A stretch of 64,000 bases of DNA from JOPF136 sp035517515 (GCA_035517515.1 DATIYQ010000173.1:17794-81793); one strand, 5' to 3'; positions 41,223 to 50,217 are shown, counted from the stretch's first letter. A program made the numbers and translations. The notes: a model not told the origin generated them from the letters alone.

Positions 41223-41241
41223 GTTGCGAATCATTTGCAAC
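41223..41241. promoter_or_regulatory. Fur-box-like 19-bp palindrome
   Basis: GTTGCGAATCATTTGCAAC is a near-perfect 19-bp palindrome (8 of 9 base-pair positions match around one centre base), with AATCATT at its core as in Fur boxes (AATCATTATC). It ends 52 bases before the GTG of the FTR1-like gene, so it is well placed to give iron-dependent repression. Binding by Fur or a DtxR-family protein is inferred. Confidence 0.65.
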
Positions 41242-41292
41242 TGGCATCCAGGCCTCCTGCCCTCCCTTCGGTCGGCTGGCCAAGGAGCGGAA

Positions 41293-42573
41293 GTGCTCTC
41301 TGCTTTGCTCGTCGCGCTGCGCGAAGGTGTCGAGGCCGCCCTGGTGGTGGGCATCGTCCTGGTCTACCTGGGGCGCACTGGCCGCCAGCACCTCTCGCGT
41401 TGGGTCTGGGGAGGCCTCTCCGCCGCCGTGGCGGCAAGCCTTGCCGGCGCCGCGCTGCTGGACCTATGGAAGGTGAGCGAAGACGGTCTGGAAGGCCTCT
41501 TGATGCTGGTCGCCGCGCTACTCGTAGTGACCATGATCCTCTGGATGAACCGCGTTGCGCGCCAATTGAAAAAAGAGATTGAAACGCGCGTGGAATCGCT
41601 CGCGCAGCGCACCACGCTGGCCGCCGGGCTGGGCCTGGCCGGATTCGTTTTTCTGATGGTGGTGCGGGAAGGCATGGAAATGGTGCTCATCCTGCGCGCC
41701 GTGGAGCTTTCCAGCGAGGGCGTGAGCATCTGGATTGGTACCTCGCTGGGTTTGGCGCTGGCTGTGGCCGTGGGCATATTCTTCTTCAAAGGCACGCTGC
41801 GCATTCCCCTGGGACGGTTTTTTTCCGCCACCAGCATGATTCTGTCCATCGTGGCCGCGCAGCTCTTCATCACCGGCATCCATGAAATGAGCGAGGCGCA
41901 GTGGCTGCCTTCCAGCCAGCGGGAGATGGCGCTGATTGGGCCCATCGTGAGCCACGAGATTTTCTTCTTCGTGCTGATCTTTGGGGTGGCTGTGCTGCTG
42001 GTGCTGCGCGAATGGTTTTCCGCCGGCGCGGCCGAAGCGAGCCAGCCAGCCGCAGAGGCGGCTGCCAATCCCGCGGAGCGGCGTCGCCGCGAGTTCGAAC
42101 GCCGCCGCCAGCGCCGCTGGATGCTGCTGGCCGCTGGCTCCTGCCTGATCGTCGTGCTGGCACTGACCGCGGACTTCGTGTATGCGCAGGTGGCTGCGGC
42201 CCCGCCGCCGGCGCAGACCATCACGGCGGAGCAGGGCGTTGGGCGCATCCCCGTTTCTTCCGTTGACGATGGCCGGCTGCACTTCTTCCTGCTGGATGCG
42301 GACGGCACGCAGATCCGCTTTCTGGTGATCCGCAAGCCCAGCGGGGGTTATGCCACGGCGCTGGATGCCTGCGCCATCTGCGGGCCCATCGGCTATCGGC
42401 AGGAGGGGCAGAACGTGGTTTGCCGCAACTGCGGCGCGCCCATCTACATACCCACCATTGGTCAGGGCGGCGGGTGTAACCCCATTGCATTCGCCTCGCG
42501 GATCGAGGGCGGGCAAATCATCTTCCAGGTGAAATCCATCGCGGAGGCGGCGAAGCCGTTCACCTCCCGCTAA
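41293..42573 (+). CDS. FTR1-type iron permease fused to DUF2318 Fe-S domain
   Basis: A 426-residue membrane protein. The first ~255 residues are an FTR1/EfeU-type permease with seven predicted helices. Two copies of its REGxE iron motif are present: LREGVEAALVVG near residue 10 and VREGMEMVLIL near residue 125. A charged cytoplasmic Arg/Glu linker (about 258-285) and one more helix lead to a DUF2318 domain (about 320-420) with CAIC and CRNC pairs (DACAICGPIGY, VVCRNCGAPIYIPTIG, GGGCNPI), which may bind an Fe-S cluster or haem. GTG 41293 is chosen because AAGGAG precedes it. In Campylobacter and related systems FTR1, P19 and DUF2318 are separate proteins; here the first and third are one chain and P19 is missing. 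Confidence 0.88.
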   Translation: MLSALLVALREGVEAALVVGIVLVYLGRTGRQHLSRWVWGGLSAAVAASLAGAALLDLWKVSEDGLEGLLMLVAALLVVTMILWMNRVARQLKKEIETRVESLAQRTTLAAGLGLAGFVFLMVVREGMEMVLILRAVELSSEGVSIWIGTSLGLALAVAVGIFFFKGTLRIPLGRFFSATSMILSIVAAQLFITGIHEMSEAQWLPSSQREMALIGPIVSHEIFFFVLIFGVAVLLVLREWFSAGAAEASQPAAEAAANPAERRRREFERRRQRRWMLLAAGSCLIVVLALTADFVYAQVAAAPPPAQTITAEQGVGRIPVSSVDDGRLHFFLLDADGTQIRFLVIRKPSGGYATALDACAICGPIGYRQEGQNVVCRNCGAPIYIPTIGQGGGCNPIAFASRIEGGQIIFQVKSIAEAAKPFTSR

Positions 42574-42577
42574 CCCG

Positions 42578-43900
42578 ATGTTCTTCCGCATCCTCCGCGA
42601 GTCCTTTATCCGCAACCCGGCACGCAAGTGGTTGGAGGGCGCCTCCCTGGCCCTGGGCATGGCCATTGCCACGGCCGCGCTCACCACGGCGCTGGACGTG
42701 AGCGACCGCATGGCCCGGGAGTTTCGCCGCCTGGGCGCGAATCTGGTGGTGACGCCGAAATCAGACACCCTGCCGCTGGAAATCGGCGGAGTTGACTACC
42801 GGCCGGTGGAGCAGGGCGCGTATCTGCGCCAGGACGACCTGGGGAAACTCCGCACCATCTTCTGGCGGCTGAACATTGTGGGCTTCAGCCCGTTCCTGGA
42901 GGCGCCCGCGGAACTGGATCGCGGGCCGAACCGCTTCCCCACCCGCATGGTGGGAACGTGGGCAGCGCATGCCGTGGCGGAGCCGGACGGCGGCGTGTTT
43001 ACCACCGGCGTGCTCTCCACACATCCCTGGTGGAAGGTGGATGGGGCATGGTTTTCAGAGGGGCCATCGGCTGCTCCTGAATCGAAGCGGACGGATGCGG
43101 CGCTCCCCGAAATCCAGGTGGTGATCGGCGCATCGCTGGCCAGCCGTGCGGGGATCCATCGCGGCGATGCGTTTGTGGTCCACTCCTCCGGGCACGACGT
43201 GCGGCTCCTGGCCACTGGAATTCTCTCCACGGGCGGTGCAGAGGATGAAGCGATTGTCGCTCCGCTCGGTTTCGTGCAGCAACTCACCGGGCATCCCGGG
43301 GAATACCGCAGGATGCTGGTGAGCGCTCTGACCACTCCGGAAGACCAGTTCGGAAAGCGCGATCCAGACACCCTTTCGCCCACGGAATACGATCGCTGGT
43401 TCTGCACGCCGTACATTTCCTCCATCGCCTTTCAGATTAAACAGGCGCTGCCGGGGGCGGAAGTGCGCGTGGTGCGGCAAGTGGCGGAAACGGAAGGGCG
43501 GGTGCTGGGGCGGCTCAGCACGCTGCTGTGGCTGGTGAGCATCGCCGCCTTGCTGGCATCGGCACTGGTGATTGGTTCTGCATCTGCCACCACGGTGCTG
43601 GAACGGCGCCGCGAAATCGGCCTGATGAAGGCGCTGGGGGCGGGGCGCCGCAGGATTGTCTCGATTTTTGTCGCCGAACAGTTTTTGGTGGCGCTGTGTG
43701 GTGGGCTGCTGGGGTTTGCAGCGGGGGAAGGACTGGGATATCTGGTTGGGCGGATTGTATTCGGCACTCCGGCCACAGGGCGCATGGTGCTGCTGCCGGT
43801 GGTGTTGGCCCTGGCCCTGGCCGTTACCCTGGCCGGCAGCCTGTGGCCGCTGGGAAGGGTGGCGCGGCTGGATGCGGCGCCGGTCCTGCGAGGGGAGTGA
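42578..43900 (+). CDS. MacB/FtsX-type ABC permease, first subunit
   Basis: A 440-residue inner-membrane permease. The first helix is WLEGASLALGMAIATAALTT (about 18-37), then a MacB_PCD periplasmic domain (about 40-285), then an FtsX domain with three helices (STLLWLVSIAALLASALVIG; FLVALCGGLLGFAAGEGLGY; VVLALALAVTLAGSLWPLGR) and a C-terminal APVLRGE. It begins four bases after the FTR1-DUF2318 gene and overlaps the next permease gene by one base (TGATG). The equivalent pair in the Campylobacter P19 system is Cj1661/Cj1662. The substrate is presumed to relate to iron handling by context. Confidence 0.85.
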   Translation: MFFRILRESFIRNPARKWLEGASLALGMAIATAALTTALDVSDRMAREFRRLGANLVVTPKSDTLPLEIGGVDYRPVEQGAYLRQDDLGKLRTIFWRLNIVGFSPFLEAPAELDRGPNRFPTRMVGTWAAHAVAEPDGGVFTTGVLSTHPWWKVDGAWFSEGPSAAPESKRTDAALPEIQVVIGASLASRAGIHRGDAFVVHSSGHDVRLLATGILSTGGAEDEAIVAPLGFVQQLTGHPGEYRRMLVSALTTPEDQFGKRDPDTLSPTEYDRWFCTPYISSIAFQIKQALPGAEVRVVRQVAETEGRVLGRLSTLLWLVSIAALLASALVIGSASATTVLERRREIGLMKALGAGRRRIVSIFVAEQFLVALCGGLLGFAAGEGLGYLVGRIVFGTPATGRMVLLPVVLALALAVTLAGSLWPLGRVARLDAAPVLRGE

Positions 43901-45057
43901 TGTTCTGGCGGGTATTACGGCAAATGTTGCTCGAAGGCCGGGGCCGCCTGGCAGTGGCCTTGATCGCCCTGGTCAGCGGCGCCACGGTCAGCGCGGCGCT
44001 GCTGAATCTGGAATTTGACGCGGAGCGCAAATTCACACGCGAACTGCGCACCCTGGGCCCGAACGTTCTTGTGCGCTCGGCCGCCCCAGTGGGTACTGCA
44101 GAAGAGGCCGGCGCCGTGTTTGCACCCGATGCGCTCGAAGCCGCGCTGGCTGCCGCCGGCCAGCGCGCGCCGGCATCGGGGGGCGCGGAGGTCACGGCCT
44201 GGGCGCCTTATCTTTACGCGATTGTGCGCGCCGGCAGCGATACCACACTGGTGCTGGCGGGGACCTGGTTGGACGCCGTGCCCCGATTGACGCCCTGGTG
44301 GCGGGTGGAAGGGTCCTGGGTGGCCGACCGGCAAAATCCGGCGGTCTGCCTGGTGGGACATCAGGCCGCCGCGCGCCTTCTGGTGAGGCCGGGCAGCACG
44401 CTGGAGATCCACTATGGCAGCCGAAGCGCCTCACTGGAAGTTGCCGGGGTGATCTCCACCGGTGGCGCGGAGGACGATCAGGTATTCGTTAACCTGGCCG
44501 TGGCCCAGCAACTCGCCGGGCTTCCGGGAAAAATCAGCGTGGCCCAGTTGAGCGTCAGCGGCACGCCGGAGGAAGTCCAGGCGTTCGCCCCGCGGTTCGG
44601 GGCGCAGCTTGCCGGGTTGGAAGTCCGTCCCCTGCGGCAGATTGCTCAAGCCGAAGGTCAATTGTTGGCACGAGTGCATTCGCTGCTCTTCTGGTCGGTG
44701 GGATTGATTCTTGTGTTGACCGCCCTCTGCGTACTTTCGACCACCGCGGCGCTGGCCGTGGAGCGCCGCACGGACGTGGGATTGATGAAAGCTCTAGGCG
44801 GTGAAATGACGCGGATCGTGCGGCTGTTTCTGGCGGAAGCCGGGCTGCTGGGAGCCGCCGGGGGAATAATCGGTTCGGTTCTGGGGACGCTGCTTTCCGC
44901 CTGGGTTGGGCGGCGCGTGTTCGGTACGGCGGTTTCACTCCGTCCGGAGGTGATTCCGCTGATCCTGGCGGTGATGGTGGCGGTGGCCCTGGTGGGGGCG
45001 CTCCCCCTGCGCTTGCTCAGCCACGTGCGCCCCGCGGTGGTCCTGCGAGGAGAATGA
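43900..45057 (+). CDS. MacB/FtsX-type ABC permease, second subunit
   Basis: A 385-residue permease. The N-terminal helix is RLAVALIALVSGATVSAALL, the periplasmic domain covers about 35-250, and three helices follow (HSLLFWSVGLILVLTALCVL; FLAEAGLLGAAGGIIGSVLG; VIPLILAVMVAVALVGALPL), ending PAVVLRGE like the first subunit. The ATG 43900 overlaps the previous stop by one base, and its stop overlaps the ATG of the ATPase gene. The longer frame starting at 43528 lies inside the first permease gene and is a shadow. Stoichiometry is presumably one of each permease with two ATPase chains. Confidence 0.85.
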   Translation: MFWRVLRQMLLEGRGRLAVALIALVSGATVSAALLNLEFDAERKFTRELRTLGPNVLVRSAAPVGTAEEAGAVFAPDALEAALAAAGQRAPASGGAEVTAWAPYLYAIVRAGSDTTLVLAGTWLDAVPRLTPWWRVEGSWVADRQNPAVCLVGHQAAARLLVRPGSTLEIHYGSRSASLEVAGVISTGGAEDDQVFVNLAVAQQLAGLPGKISVAQLSVSGTPEEVQAFAPRFGAQLAGLEVRPLRQIAQAEGQLLARVHSLLFWSVGLILVLTALCVLSTTAALAVERRTDVGLMKALGGEMTRIVRLFLAEAGLLGAAGGIIGSVLGTLLSAWVGRRVFGTAVSLRPEVIPLILAVMVAVALVGALPLRLLSHVRPAVVLRGE

Positions 45058-46142
45058 TGAGCGTGCTGGTAGCCGTCGAACACTGCACCAAGGAATACGG
45101 CGGGGTGCGCGCGCTCGATGATCTGAGTTTCACCGTGGACGCGGGCGAATGGATCGCCATCATGGGCCCTTCCGGCTCCGGAAAAACCACCCTCGTGAAT
45201 ATTATCGGCGGCCTGGACACGCCCTCCGGCGGCCGCGTGCTGGTGGACGGAGTCGACATCGCCGGGATGAATGAAAGCGGGCTCACCCGCTACCGCGCGG
45301 AGAAAATCGGCTTCGTTTTCCAGCAGTATCACCTGGTTCCCTATCTGACTGCGATCGAAAACGTGATGCTGGCGCAGTATTTTCACAGCATGACGGATGA
45401 GCACGAGGCTCAGGAAGCGCTTGCACGGGTGGGCCTGGCGGAGCGGGCCACGCACTTTCCGGGACAGCTCTCCGGCGGCGAGCAACAACGCGTGGCCATT
45501 GCCCGCGCGCTGATCAATCATCCGCGGTTGATCCTGGCGGATGAACCTACCGGAAACCTGGACGAGGCCAACCAGCGCGTCGTGGTGAACCTGCTGCGCG
45601 AACTGCACACGGAAGGGCACGCCATCATTCTGGTCACTCACGATCCCACCATCGGCCGCCTGGCCGACCGGCGGATCGAGCTGGCCCACGGCCGCCTCTC
45701 GCAAATCACTGTGTTTTCCGCCGACGACCAGGAGCGCATTGACCACCTGTTGCAGCAAATCTGGATCTTTGGGGAAGAGGGCACGCCCGCGCGCATGGAC
45801 CGTATCCGCACCACCGGCCAGCTCGACCCCATGCGCGTGCTGGGCCGCATGGCCGATTCGGGCCTCGTGGCGGTGCAGGATTCGGAAGTGCTGCTCACCT
45901 CTTCCGGCGAGGCGCGCGCGCGCGACGTGGTGCGCCGCCACCGCCTGGCGGAGCGCCTGTTCACGGACACATTCCGCATTGACGATCCCGAAGCGCGCAG
46001 TCAGGCCTGCAAATTCGAGCACATCATCTCTCCCGAGCTGGACCAGCGCATCTGCAGTTTCCTGGGCCATCCGCAAACCTGCCCGCACGGCAATCCCATC
46101 CCACCTGGTGATTGCTGCGCGGAGAAAGCCGAGAAGGCGTGA
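45054..46142 (+). CDS. ABC transporter ATPase fused to a DtxR/MntR-like metal-sensing module
   Basis: A 362-residue protein. Residues 1-222 are a LolD/MacB-type ATPase: Walker A GPSGSGKTT, signature LSGGEQQRVAIARAL, Walker B LILADEPTGNLDEA and the switch His in LVTHD. From about residue 224 the sequence reads like a DtxR-family repressor: a winged helix-turn-helix (DHLLQQIWIFGEEG, RVLGRMADSGLVAVQDSEVL), then the metal-binding dimerisation domain. The family ligands are visible: His and Glu in RRHRLAER (DtxR His79/Glu83), Cys-x2-Glu-His in ACKFEHIIS (DtxR Cys102/Glu105/His106), and the typical end GHPQTCPHGNPIP. The start overlaps the permease stop. The DNA-binding ability of the wHTH is unproved; the C terminus could instead sense Fe2+ or Mn2+ and gate ATPase activity. 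Confidence 0.88.
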   Translation: MMSVLVAVEHCTKEYGGVRALDDLSFTVDAGEWIAIMGPSGSGKTTLVNIIGGLDTPSGGRVLVDGVDIAGMNESGLTRYRAEKIGFVFQQYHLVPYLTAIENVMLAQYFHSMTDEHEAQEALARVGLAERATHFPGQLSGGEQQRVAIARALINHPRLILADEPTGNLDEANQRVVVNLLRELHTEGHAIILVTHDPTIGRLADRRIELAHGRLSQITVFSADDQERIDHLLQQIWIFGEEGTPARMDRIRTTGQLDPMRVLGRMADSGLVAVQDSEVLLTSSGEARARDVVRRHRLAERLFTDTFRIDDPEARSQACKFEHIISPELDQRICSFLGHPQTCPHGNPIPPGDCCAEKAEKA

Positions 46143-46151
46143 GACGAGACC

Positions 46152-46574
46152 ATGGCCTCCTTCATTGATCCGCGGAAGCGTCCCACCGGCGTTCAGGTGC
46201 ATATTTCCACGGGCCGCGGTGTGGACATTCAGTGGGGCGACGGCCACGCCAGTCACTATGAGTTTGTGTACCTGCGCGAGAAATGTCCCTGCGCTACCTG
46301 CAATGAGGAGCGCGAGAAGAAAGCCGCGGCCCCCGTGCCCGCAACCGCGTCCGCCGGGGCGCTGCCCGGCCTTCCGGGCCTGGGTCCTGCCTTGCCGATG
46401 TTCAAACCGAAGCCCACGGCGCGGCAGGCGAAAGCAGTGGGGCAGTATGCGGTCCAGTTCGATTTCAGCGACGGGCACTCGACGGGGATTTACAGTTTCG
46501 AGTTCTTCCGCACGATCTGCCCCTGCGAGCAGTGCGCCCGGGATTTCCGCAGCGATGCGACTCCCCAGGCCTGA
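46152..46574 (+). CDS. DUF971-family protein
   Basis: A 140-residue protein with the DUF971 (GBBH-like beta-hydroxylase N-terminal) fold: an opening PTGVQVHISTGRGVDIQWGD, then the cysteine-bearing CPCATCNEE, an Ala/Pro-rich insert of about 40 residues, and a second IYSFEFFRTICPCEQCARDF. The two CPC-x2-C clusters could bind zinc or an Fe-S cluster. DUF971 proteins are often encoded near Fe-S assembly genes, which would fit iron handling. It starts nine bases after the ATPase-DtxR gene and closes the operon. Its function is unknown. Confidence 0.85.
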   Translation: MASFIDPRKRPTGVQVHISTGRGVDIQWGDGHASHYEFVYLREKCPCATCNEEREKKAAAPVPATASAGALPGLPGLGPALPMFKPKPTARQAKAVGQYAVQFDFSDGHSTGIYSFEFFRTICPCEQCARDFRSDATPQA

Positions 46575-46777
46575 ATCCCGAGATTTTTCTTCCTGTTTTC
46601 CTGTCTGTGCCCTCTGCGGCTCCGCTTTTCATCTGTTCGTCAAGGCTTTCCACGCAATGGGCGCAGAGAAGCGAAGCACCCGGAGAATCGCCATGGCGGG
46701 CGGTACTTTTCTGCGGTATTCGCCTTTCCTTATGCGCCACGGGGCGTTATAGTCTGCGGATTGCCTGTGCTCGTCTC

Positions 46778-49042
46778 ATGGCTTCCGAAACGTCCAGCAA
46801 TTCCCCGCCGGTCTCACCAAGCGCCGCCCCCACGCCGCGCATCCTGATCGCCTCCACGGCGCTGCTTTCCTTCATCTCGTTCTGGCGGGCCGCCGCCATT
46901 GTGCTGAACGACCTGGCCTCCTCCGCGTATTACGCGGGTGGCATTGCGGAGCAGGCGGTGGGCAAATCCGCGCCGTGGTTCATCCTGGCGATCATGCTGT
47001 TTTCGTATGCGGTGCGGGCGATCTACGTGGAGAGCTGCAGCATGTTCGTGCGCGGGGGCGTGTACCGCGTGGTCAAGGAGGCCATGGGCAGCACCCTGGC
47101 CAAATTCTCCGTCTCCGCCCTGATGTTTGACTACGTGCTGACCGGCCCCATTAGCGGAGTTTCCGCCGGCCAGTACATCATCGGATTTGCCAACGGTCTG
47201 CTGCATTATTTCCACCTGCAGCCGGTGGCCAGTGAAAACGCAGCGGCGGCGGTCTTTGCCATCCTGGTGACGCTCTACTTCTGGCGGCAGAACATCAAAG
47301 GCATACCGGACTCGAGCGAGAAGGCGCTGCGCATCATGCAACTCACCACGGTGATGGTGGTGACACTGATTGGCTGGTGCGGCTATACGTTGTGGGTCCG
47401 CGGCGGACATTTGCCGCCGCTCCCTTCCCGCGAGTCCCTGGAACTGAGCGCCGGATCGGTCGGCTGGCTGCACGTGGGATGGGCCAAACGGATCGCCCTG
47501 GTGGGCATTCTGGTGGGGCTGGGCCACTCCGTGCTGGCCATGAGCGGGGAGGAATCGCTGGCCCAGGTGTACCGCGAAATTGAGCATCCCAAGCTGCCCA
47601 ACCTGAAGAAAGCTGGCTTCGTGATTTTTGTGTACAGCCTGCTGTTTACCTCGCTGGTTTCCTTCTTCGCGGTCATGATTATTCCAGACGCGATCCGCAA
47701 GACCTACTTCGATAACCTGATCGGCGGTCTGGCGCTGCACCTGGTGGGCCCGTATCCAGTGCTGCTGGCCTTCCAGGGATTTGTGGTGCTGGTGGGCACG
47801 CTGATTCTTTCCGGCGCAGTCAACACGGCGATCGTAGGCTCGAACGGGGTGTTGAACCGTGTCTCCGAGGATGGCGTGCTCCCGGACTGGTTCCGGCAGC
47901 CCCACCGGCGATTCGGCACTTCCTACCGGATCATCAACATGGTGGTGATCCTGCAGGTGGCCACCATCTTGCTGAGCCGCGGAGACGTGTACACCCTCGG
48001 CGAGGCTTACGCCTTTGGGGTCATCTGGAGCTTCGTGATGAAAGGGTTGGCGGTGCTGGTCCTCCGCTTCACGCATCCTGGGGACCGCGAGTACCGCGTT
48101 CCGCTCAATTTCCGCATCGGCTCGACGGAGATTCCCCTGGGGTTGATGATTATTTCCGCCGCGCTTCTGGCCATTGCGCTGATCAACCTGCTGACCAAGC
48201 AGGTGGCCACAATTGCCGGCATCGTGTTCACCATCCTCTTTTTCATTTTGTTCACGGTTTCCGAGCGCCTGGCCCACAAGCGAGGACAAGCGCACGGAGA
48301 GTTGGACCAGTTTCACCTGGAGTCCCGGGAGGAGATCTCCCCGCAGGTGATCGGCGCGCGTCCCGGCAATATCCTGGTTCCGGTGAGCAACTACCACAAG
48401 CTTTACCACCTGGACGCGGCCCTGGCGCGCGTGCGCACCGAGCGCCGCGATGTAGTGGTGCTGCACGTCCGCTTGCTGAACCGCGCCGGCTCCGGCGAAT
48501 CCGGCCTGATGCCCGAACAGTTGTTTTCCAGCGTCGAGCAGTACCTGTTTACCCAGGCCCTGGCGCTGGCGGAAAAACACGGCAAGCCCGTCAAGCTGGC
48601 GCTGGTGGCCGCCAACGACGTGTGGGACGCGATGATCCGCGGCGCCGTGGCGCTCAAGTCCTCCACCATCGTCCTTGGCCGCTCGGAGAAGCTGGAAGTG
48701 GCCGAGCAGGCGCGGCTGATGGGCATGGCCTGGGAGCGGCTGCCGGCGCCGCGCCCGCCGCTCAATCTGGAAATCTTTACTTCCGGACAGGAGCAGATGG
48801 TCTTTTTCCTTGGCCCGCATGCGCCCCACCTCACCCCGAACGAGGTCGGGCTGATCCACAAACTCTGGTTGCACTATAGCGACGTTCTGGCTCCGGAAGA
48901 GGTCCACCACCACGACATCGTGCACTTCGCTCTGCTGGAGCTCGAGAGGGAACTGGGCGAAGGGAAAGACTCCGAACTGATCCGGCGCCTCCGGGAGCAC
49001 ATCGCCGAAGGGAAATCCCACCAGACGCCGCCCCCCCAATAG
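46778..49042 (+). CDS. APC-superfamily permease with USP-like C-terminal domain
   Basis: A 754-residue protein. About 12 membrane helices fill residues 25-515, beginning LSFISFWRAAAIVLNDLASS with the short unwound segment typical of the amino acid-polyamine-organocation (APC) superfamily. The C-terminal ~190 residues (from NILVPVSNYHKLYHLDAALA) are hydrophilic and resemble a universal stress protein fold (HVRLL strand, IVLGRSEKLEV nucleotide-loop position), a common regulatory addition to such permeases. The final ~50 residues are charged helix. The substrate is unknown, probably an amino acid. ATG 46778 is chosen because the upstream in-frame stretch is non-conserved and overlaps the DUF971 gene; there is no clear ribosome site. 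Confidence 0.82.
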   Translation: MASETSSNSPPVSPSAAPTPRILIASTALLSFISFWRAAAIVLNDLASSAYYAGGIAEQAVGKSAPWFILAIMLFSYAVRAIYVESCSMFVRGGVYRVVKEAMGSTLAKFSVSALMFDYVLTGPISGVSAGQYIIGFANGLLHYFHLQPVASENAAAAVFAILVTLYFWRQNIKGIPDSSEKALRIMQLTTVMVVTLIGWCGYTLWVRGGHLPPLPSRESLELSAGSVGWLHVGWAKRIALVGILVGLGHSVLAMSGEESLAQVYREIEHPKLPNLKKAGFVIFVYSLLFTSLVSFFAVMIIPDAIRKTYFDNLIGGLALHLVGPYPVLLAFQGFVVLVGTLILSGAVNTAIVGSNGVLNRVSEDGVLPDWFRQPHRRFGTSYRIINMVVILQVATILLSRGDVYTLGEAYAFGVIWSFVMKGLAVLVLRFTHPGDREYRVPLNFRIGSTEIPLGLMIISAALLAIALINLLTKQVATIAGIVFTILFFILFTVSERLAHKRGQAHGELDQFHLESREEISPQVIGARPGNILVPVSNYHKLYHLDAALARVRTERRDVVVLHVRLLNRAGSGESGLMPEQLFSSVEQYLFTQALALAEKHGKPVKLALVAANDVWDAMIRGAVALKSSTIVLGRSEKLEVAEQARLMGMAWERLPAPRPPLNLEIFTSGQEQMVFFLGPHAPHLTPNEVGLIHKLWLHYSDVLAPEEVHHHDIVHFALLELERELGEGKDSELIRRLREHIAEGKSHQTPPPQ

Positions 49043-49220
49043 CCCAGGCATCCTGCCCGGGGCCGTGGCCCGCGGGACGCGGCACAGAGATGCGACTCGT
49101 GCGAGGAGGATGGATTCTGCGACCGGGTGGCAGCCCTTTCCCGCGGGATGCTAGAATCCCCGGACGCACGCAACCGCGCGGGGGTGTGAAGAATCGAACG
49201 GCCCGGAGGAAGATCGAACC

Positions 49221-50150
49221 GTGGAAAACGTCATTATCATCGGCAGTGGCTGCGCGGGGCTTACCGCGGCGATCTACTCGGCGCGCGCCAATCTGGCCCC
49301 GCTGGTGATCGACGGGCACGAGCCGGGTGGCCAGTTGACCATCACCACCATGGTGGAAAACTACCCGGGCTTTCCAGAAGGCATCCTCGGCCCGGACCTG
49401 ATCGAGAACATGCGCAAGCAGGCGCAGCGGTTCGGCGCCAAGTTCCGCGCCGGAAGCGTCACATCGGTGAACCTGGCGAAGCGGCCCTTCCAGGTGGAAG
49501 CCGGGGCGGAGAAATTTGAGTGCCAGGCGCTGATCGTGGCCGCGGGGGCCTCCGCGCGGCTGCTGGGCCTGGAAAACGAGCGCAAGCTCATGGGCCACGG
49601 CGTCACCACCTGCGCCACCTGCGACGGATATTTCCACCGCGGCAAGGAGGTGGTGGTGGTAGGCGGCGGGGATACGGCCATGGAAGAGGCCAACTTCCTC
49701 ACCAAGTTTGCCACCCGCGTGACCGTGGTTCACCGTCGCGACGAGTTCCGCGCCACCAAGATCATGCTGGAGCGTGCGCGCAAGAACGAGAAGATCCGCT
49801 TTCTCACTCCCTATGTGATTACCGATGTCCTGGGTGCGGAGCAAGGAGCGGTTTCAGCGGTTCGCCTGCGCCACGCCTCAAACGGCAAAACCATGGATGT
49901 CTCCGCGACTGGAGTGTTCGTGGCCATCGGCCACGACCCCAACACCAAAGTCTTTCGCGGTCAGTTGCAGATGGACGAAGCCGGCTACTTGCAGGCCCAC
50001 GACGGCGCGAAGTCCAGCGTCGAAGGAGTCTTCGTTGCCGGCGACATTCAGGATCACGTCTATCGCCAGGCGGTGACCGCCGCGGGCTCCGGCTGCATGG
50101 CGGCCATTGAAGCCGAACGCTTCCTGGAAGCCCAGGGGCAGGCCCACTGA
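49221..50150 (+). CDS. trxB: Thioredoxin reductase
   Basis: A 309-residue flavoenzyme that reduces thioredoxin with NADPH. The FAD loop is IIGSGCAGLTAAIYSARANL, the redox-active pair is CATC in TTCATCDGYFHRG (about residues 133-140), and the NADPH loop is VVVGGGDTAMEEANFL. The C-terminal FAD motif GVFVAGDIQDHVYRQAVTAA is complete. The start is GTG 49221, preceded by AGGAAG. Two thioredoxin-fold proteins are encoded a few kb downstream on the other strand, but no true thioredoxin is seen. Confidence 0.95.
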   Translation: MENVIIIGSGCAGLTAAIYSARANLAPLVIDGHEPGGQLTITTMVENYPGFPEGILGPDLIENMRKQAQRFGAKFRAGSVTSVNLAKRPFQVEAGAEKFECQALIVAAGASARLLGLENERKLMGHGVTTCATCDGYFHRGKEVVVVGGGDTAMEEANFLTKFATRVTVVHRRDEFRATKIMLERARKNEKIRFLTPYVITDVLGAEQGAVSAVRLRHASNGKTMDVSATGVFVAIGHDPNTKVFRGQLQMDEAGYLQAHDGAKSSVEGVFVAGDIQDHVYRQAVTAAGSGCMAAIEAERFLEAQGQAH

Positions 50151-50217
50151 GTCAACTCCGCCCCATCACCCGGCCTTTCCATCGCGGTCCTTCCCCGGCC
50201 CGGGCGCTTCGAATTCC

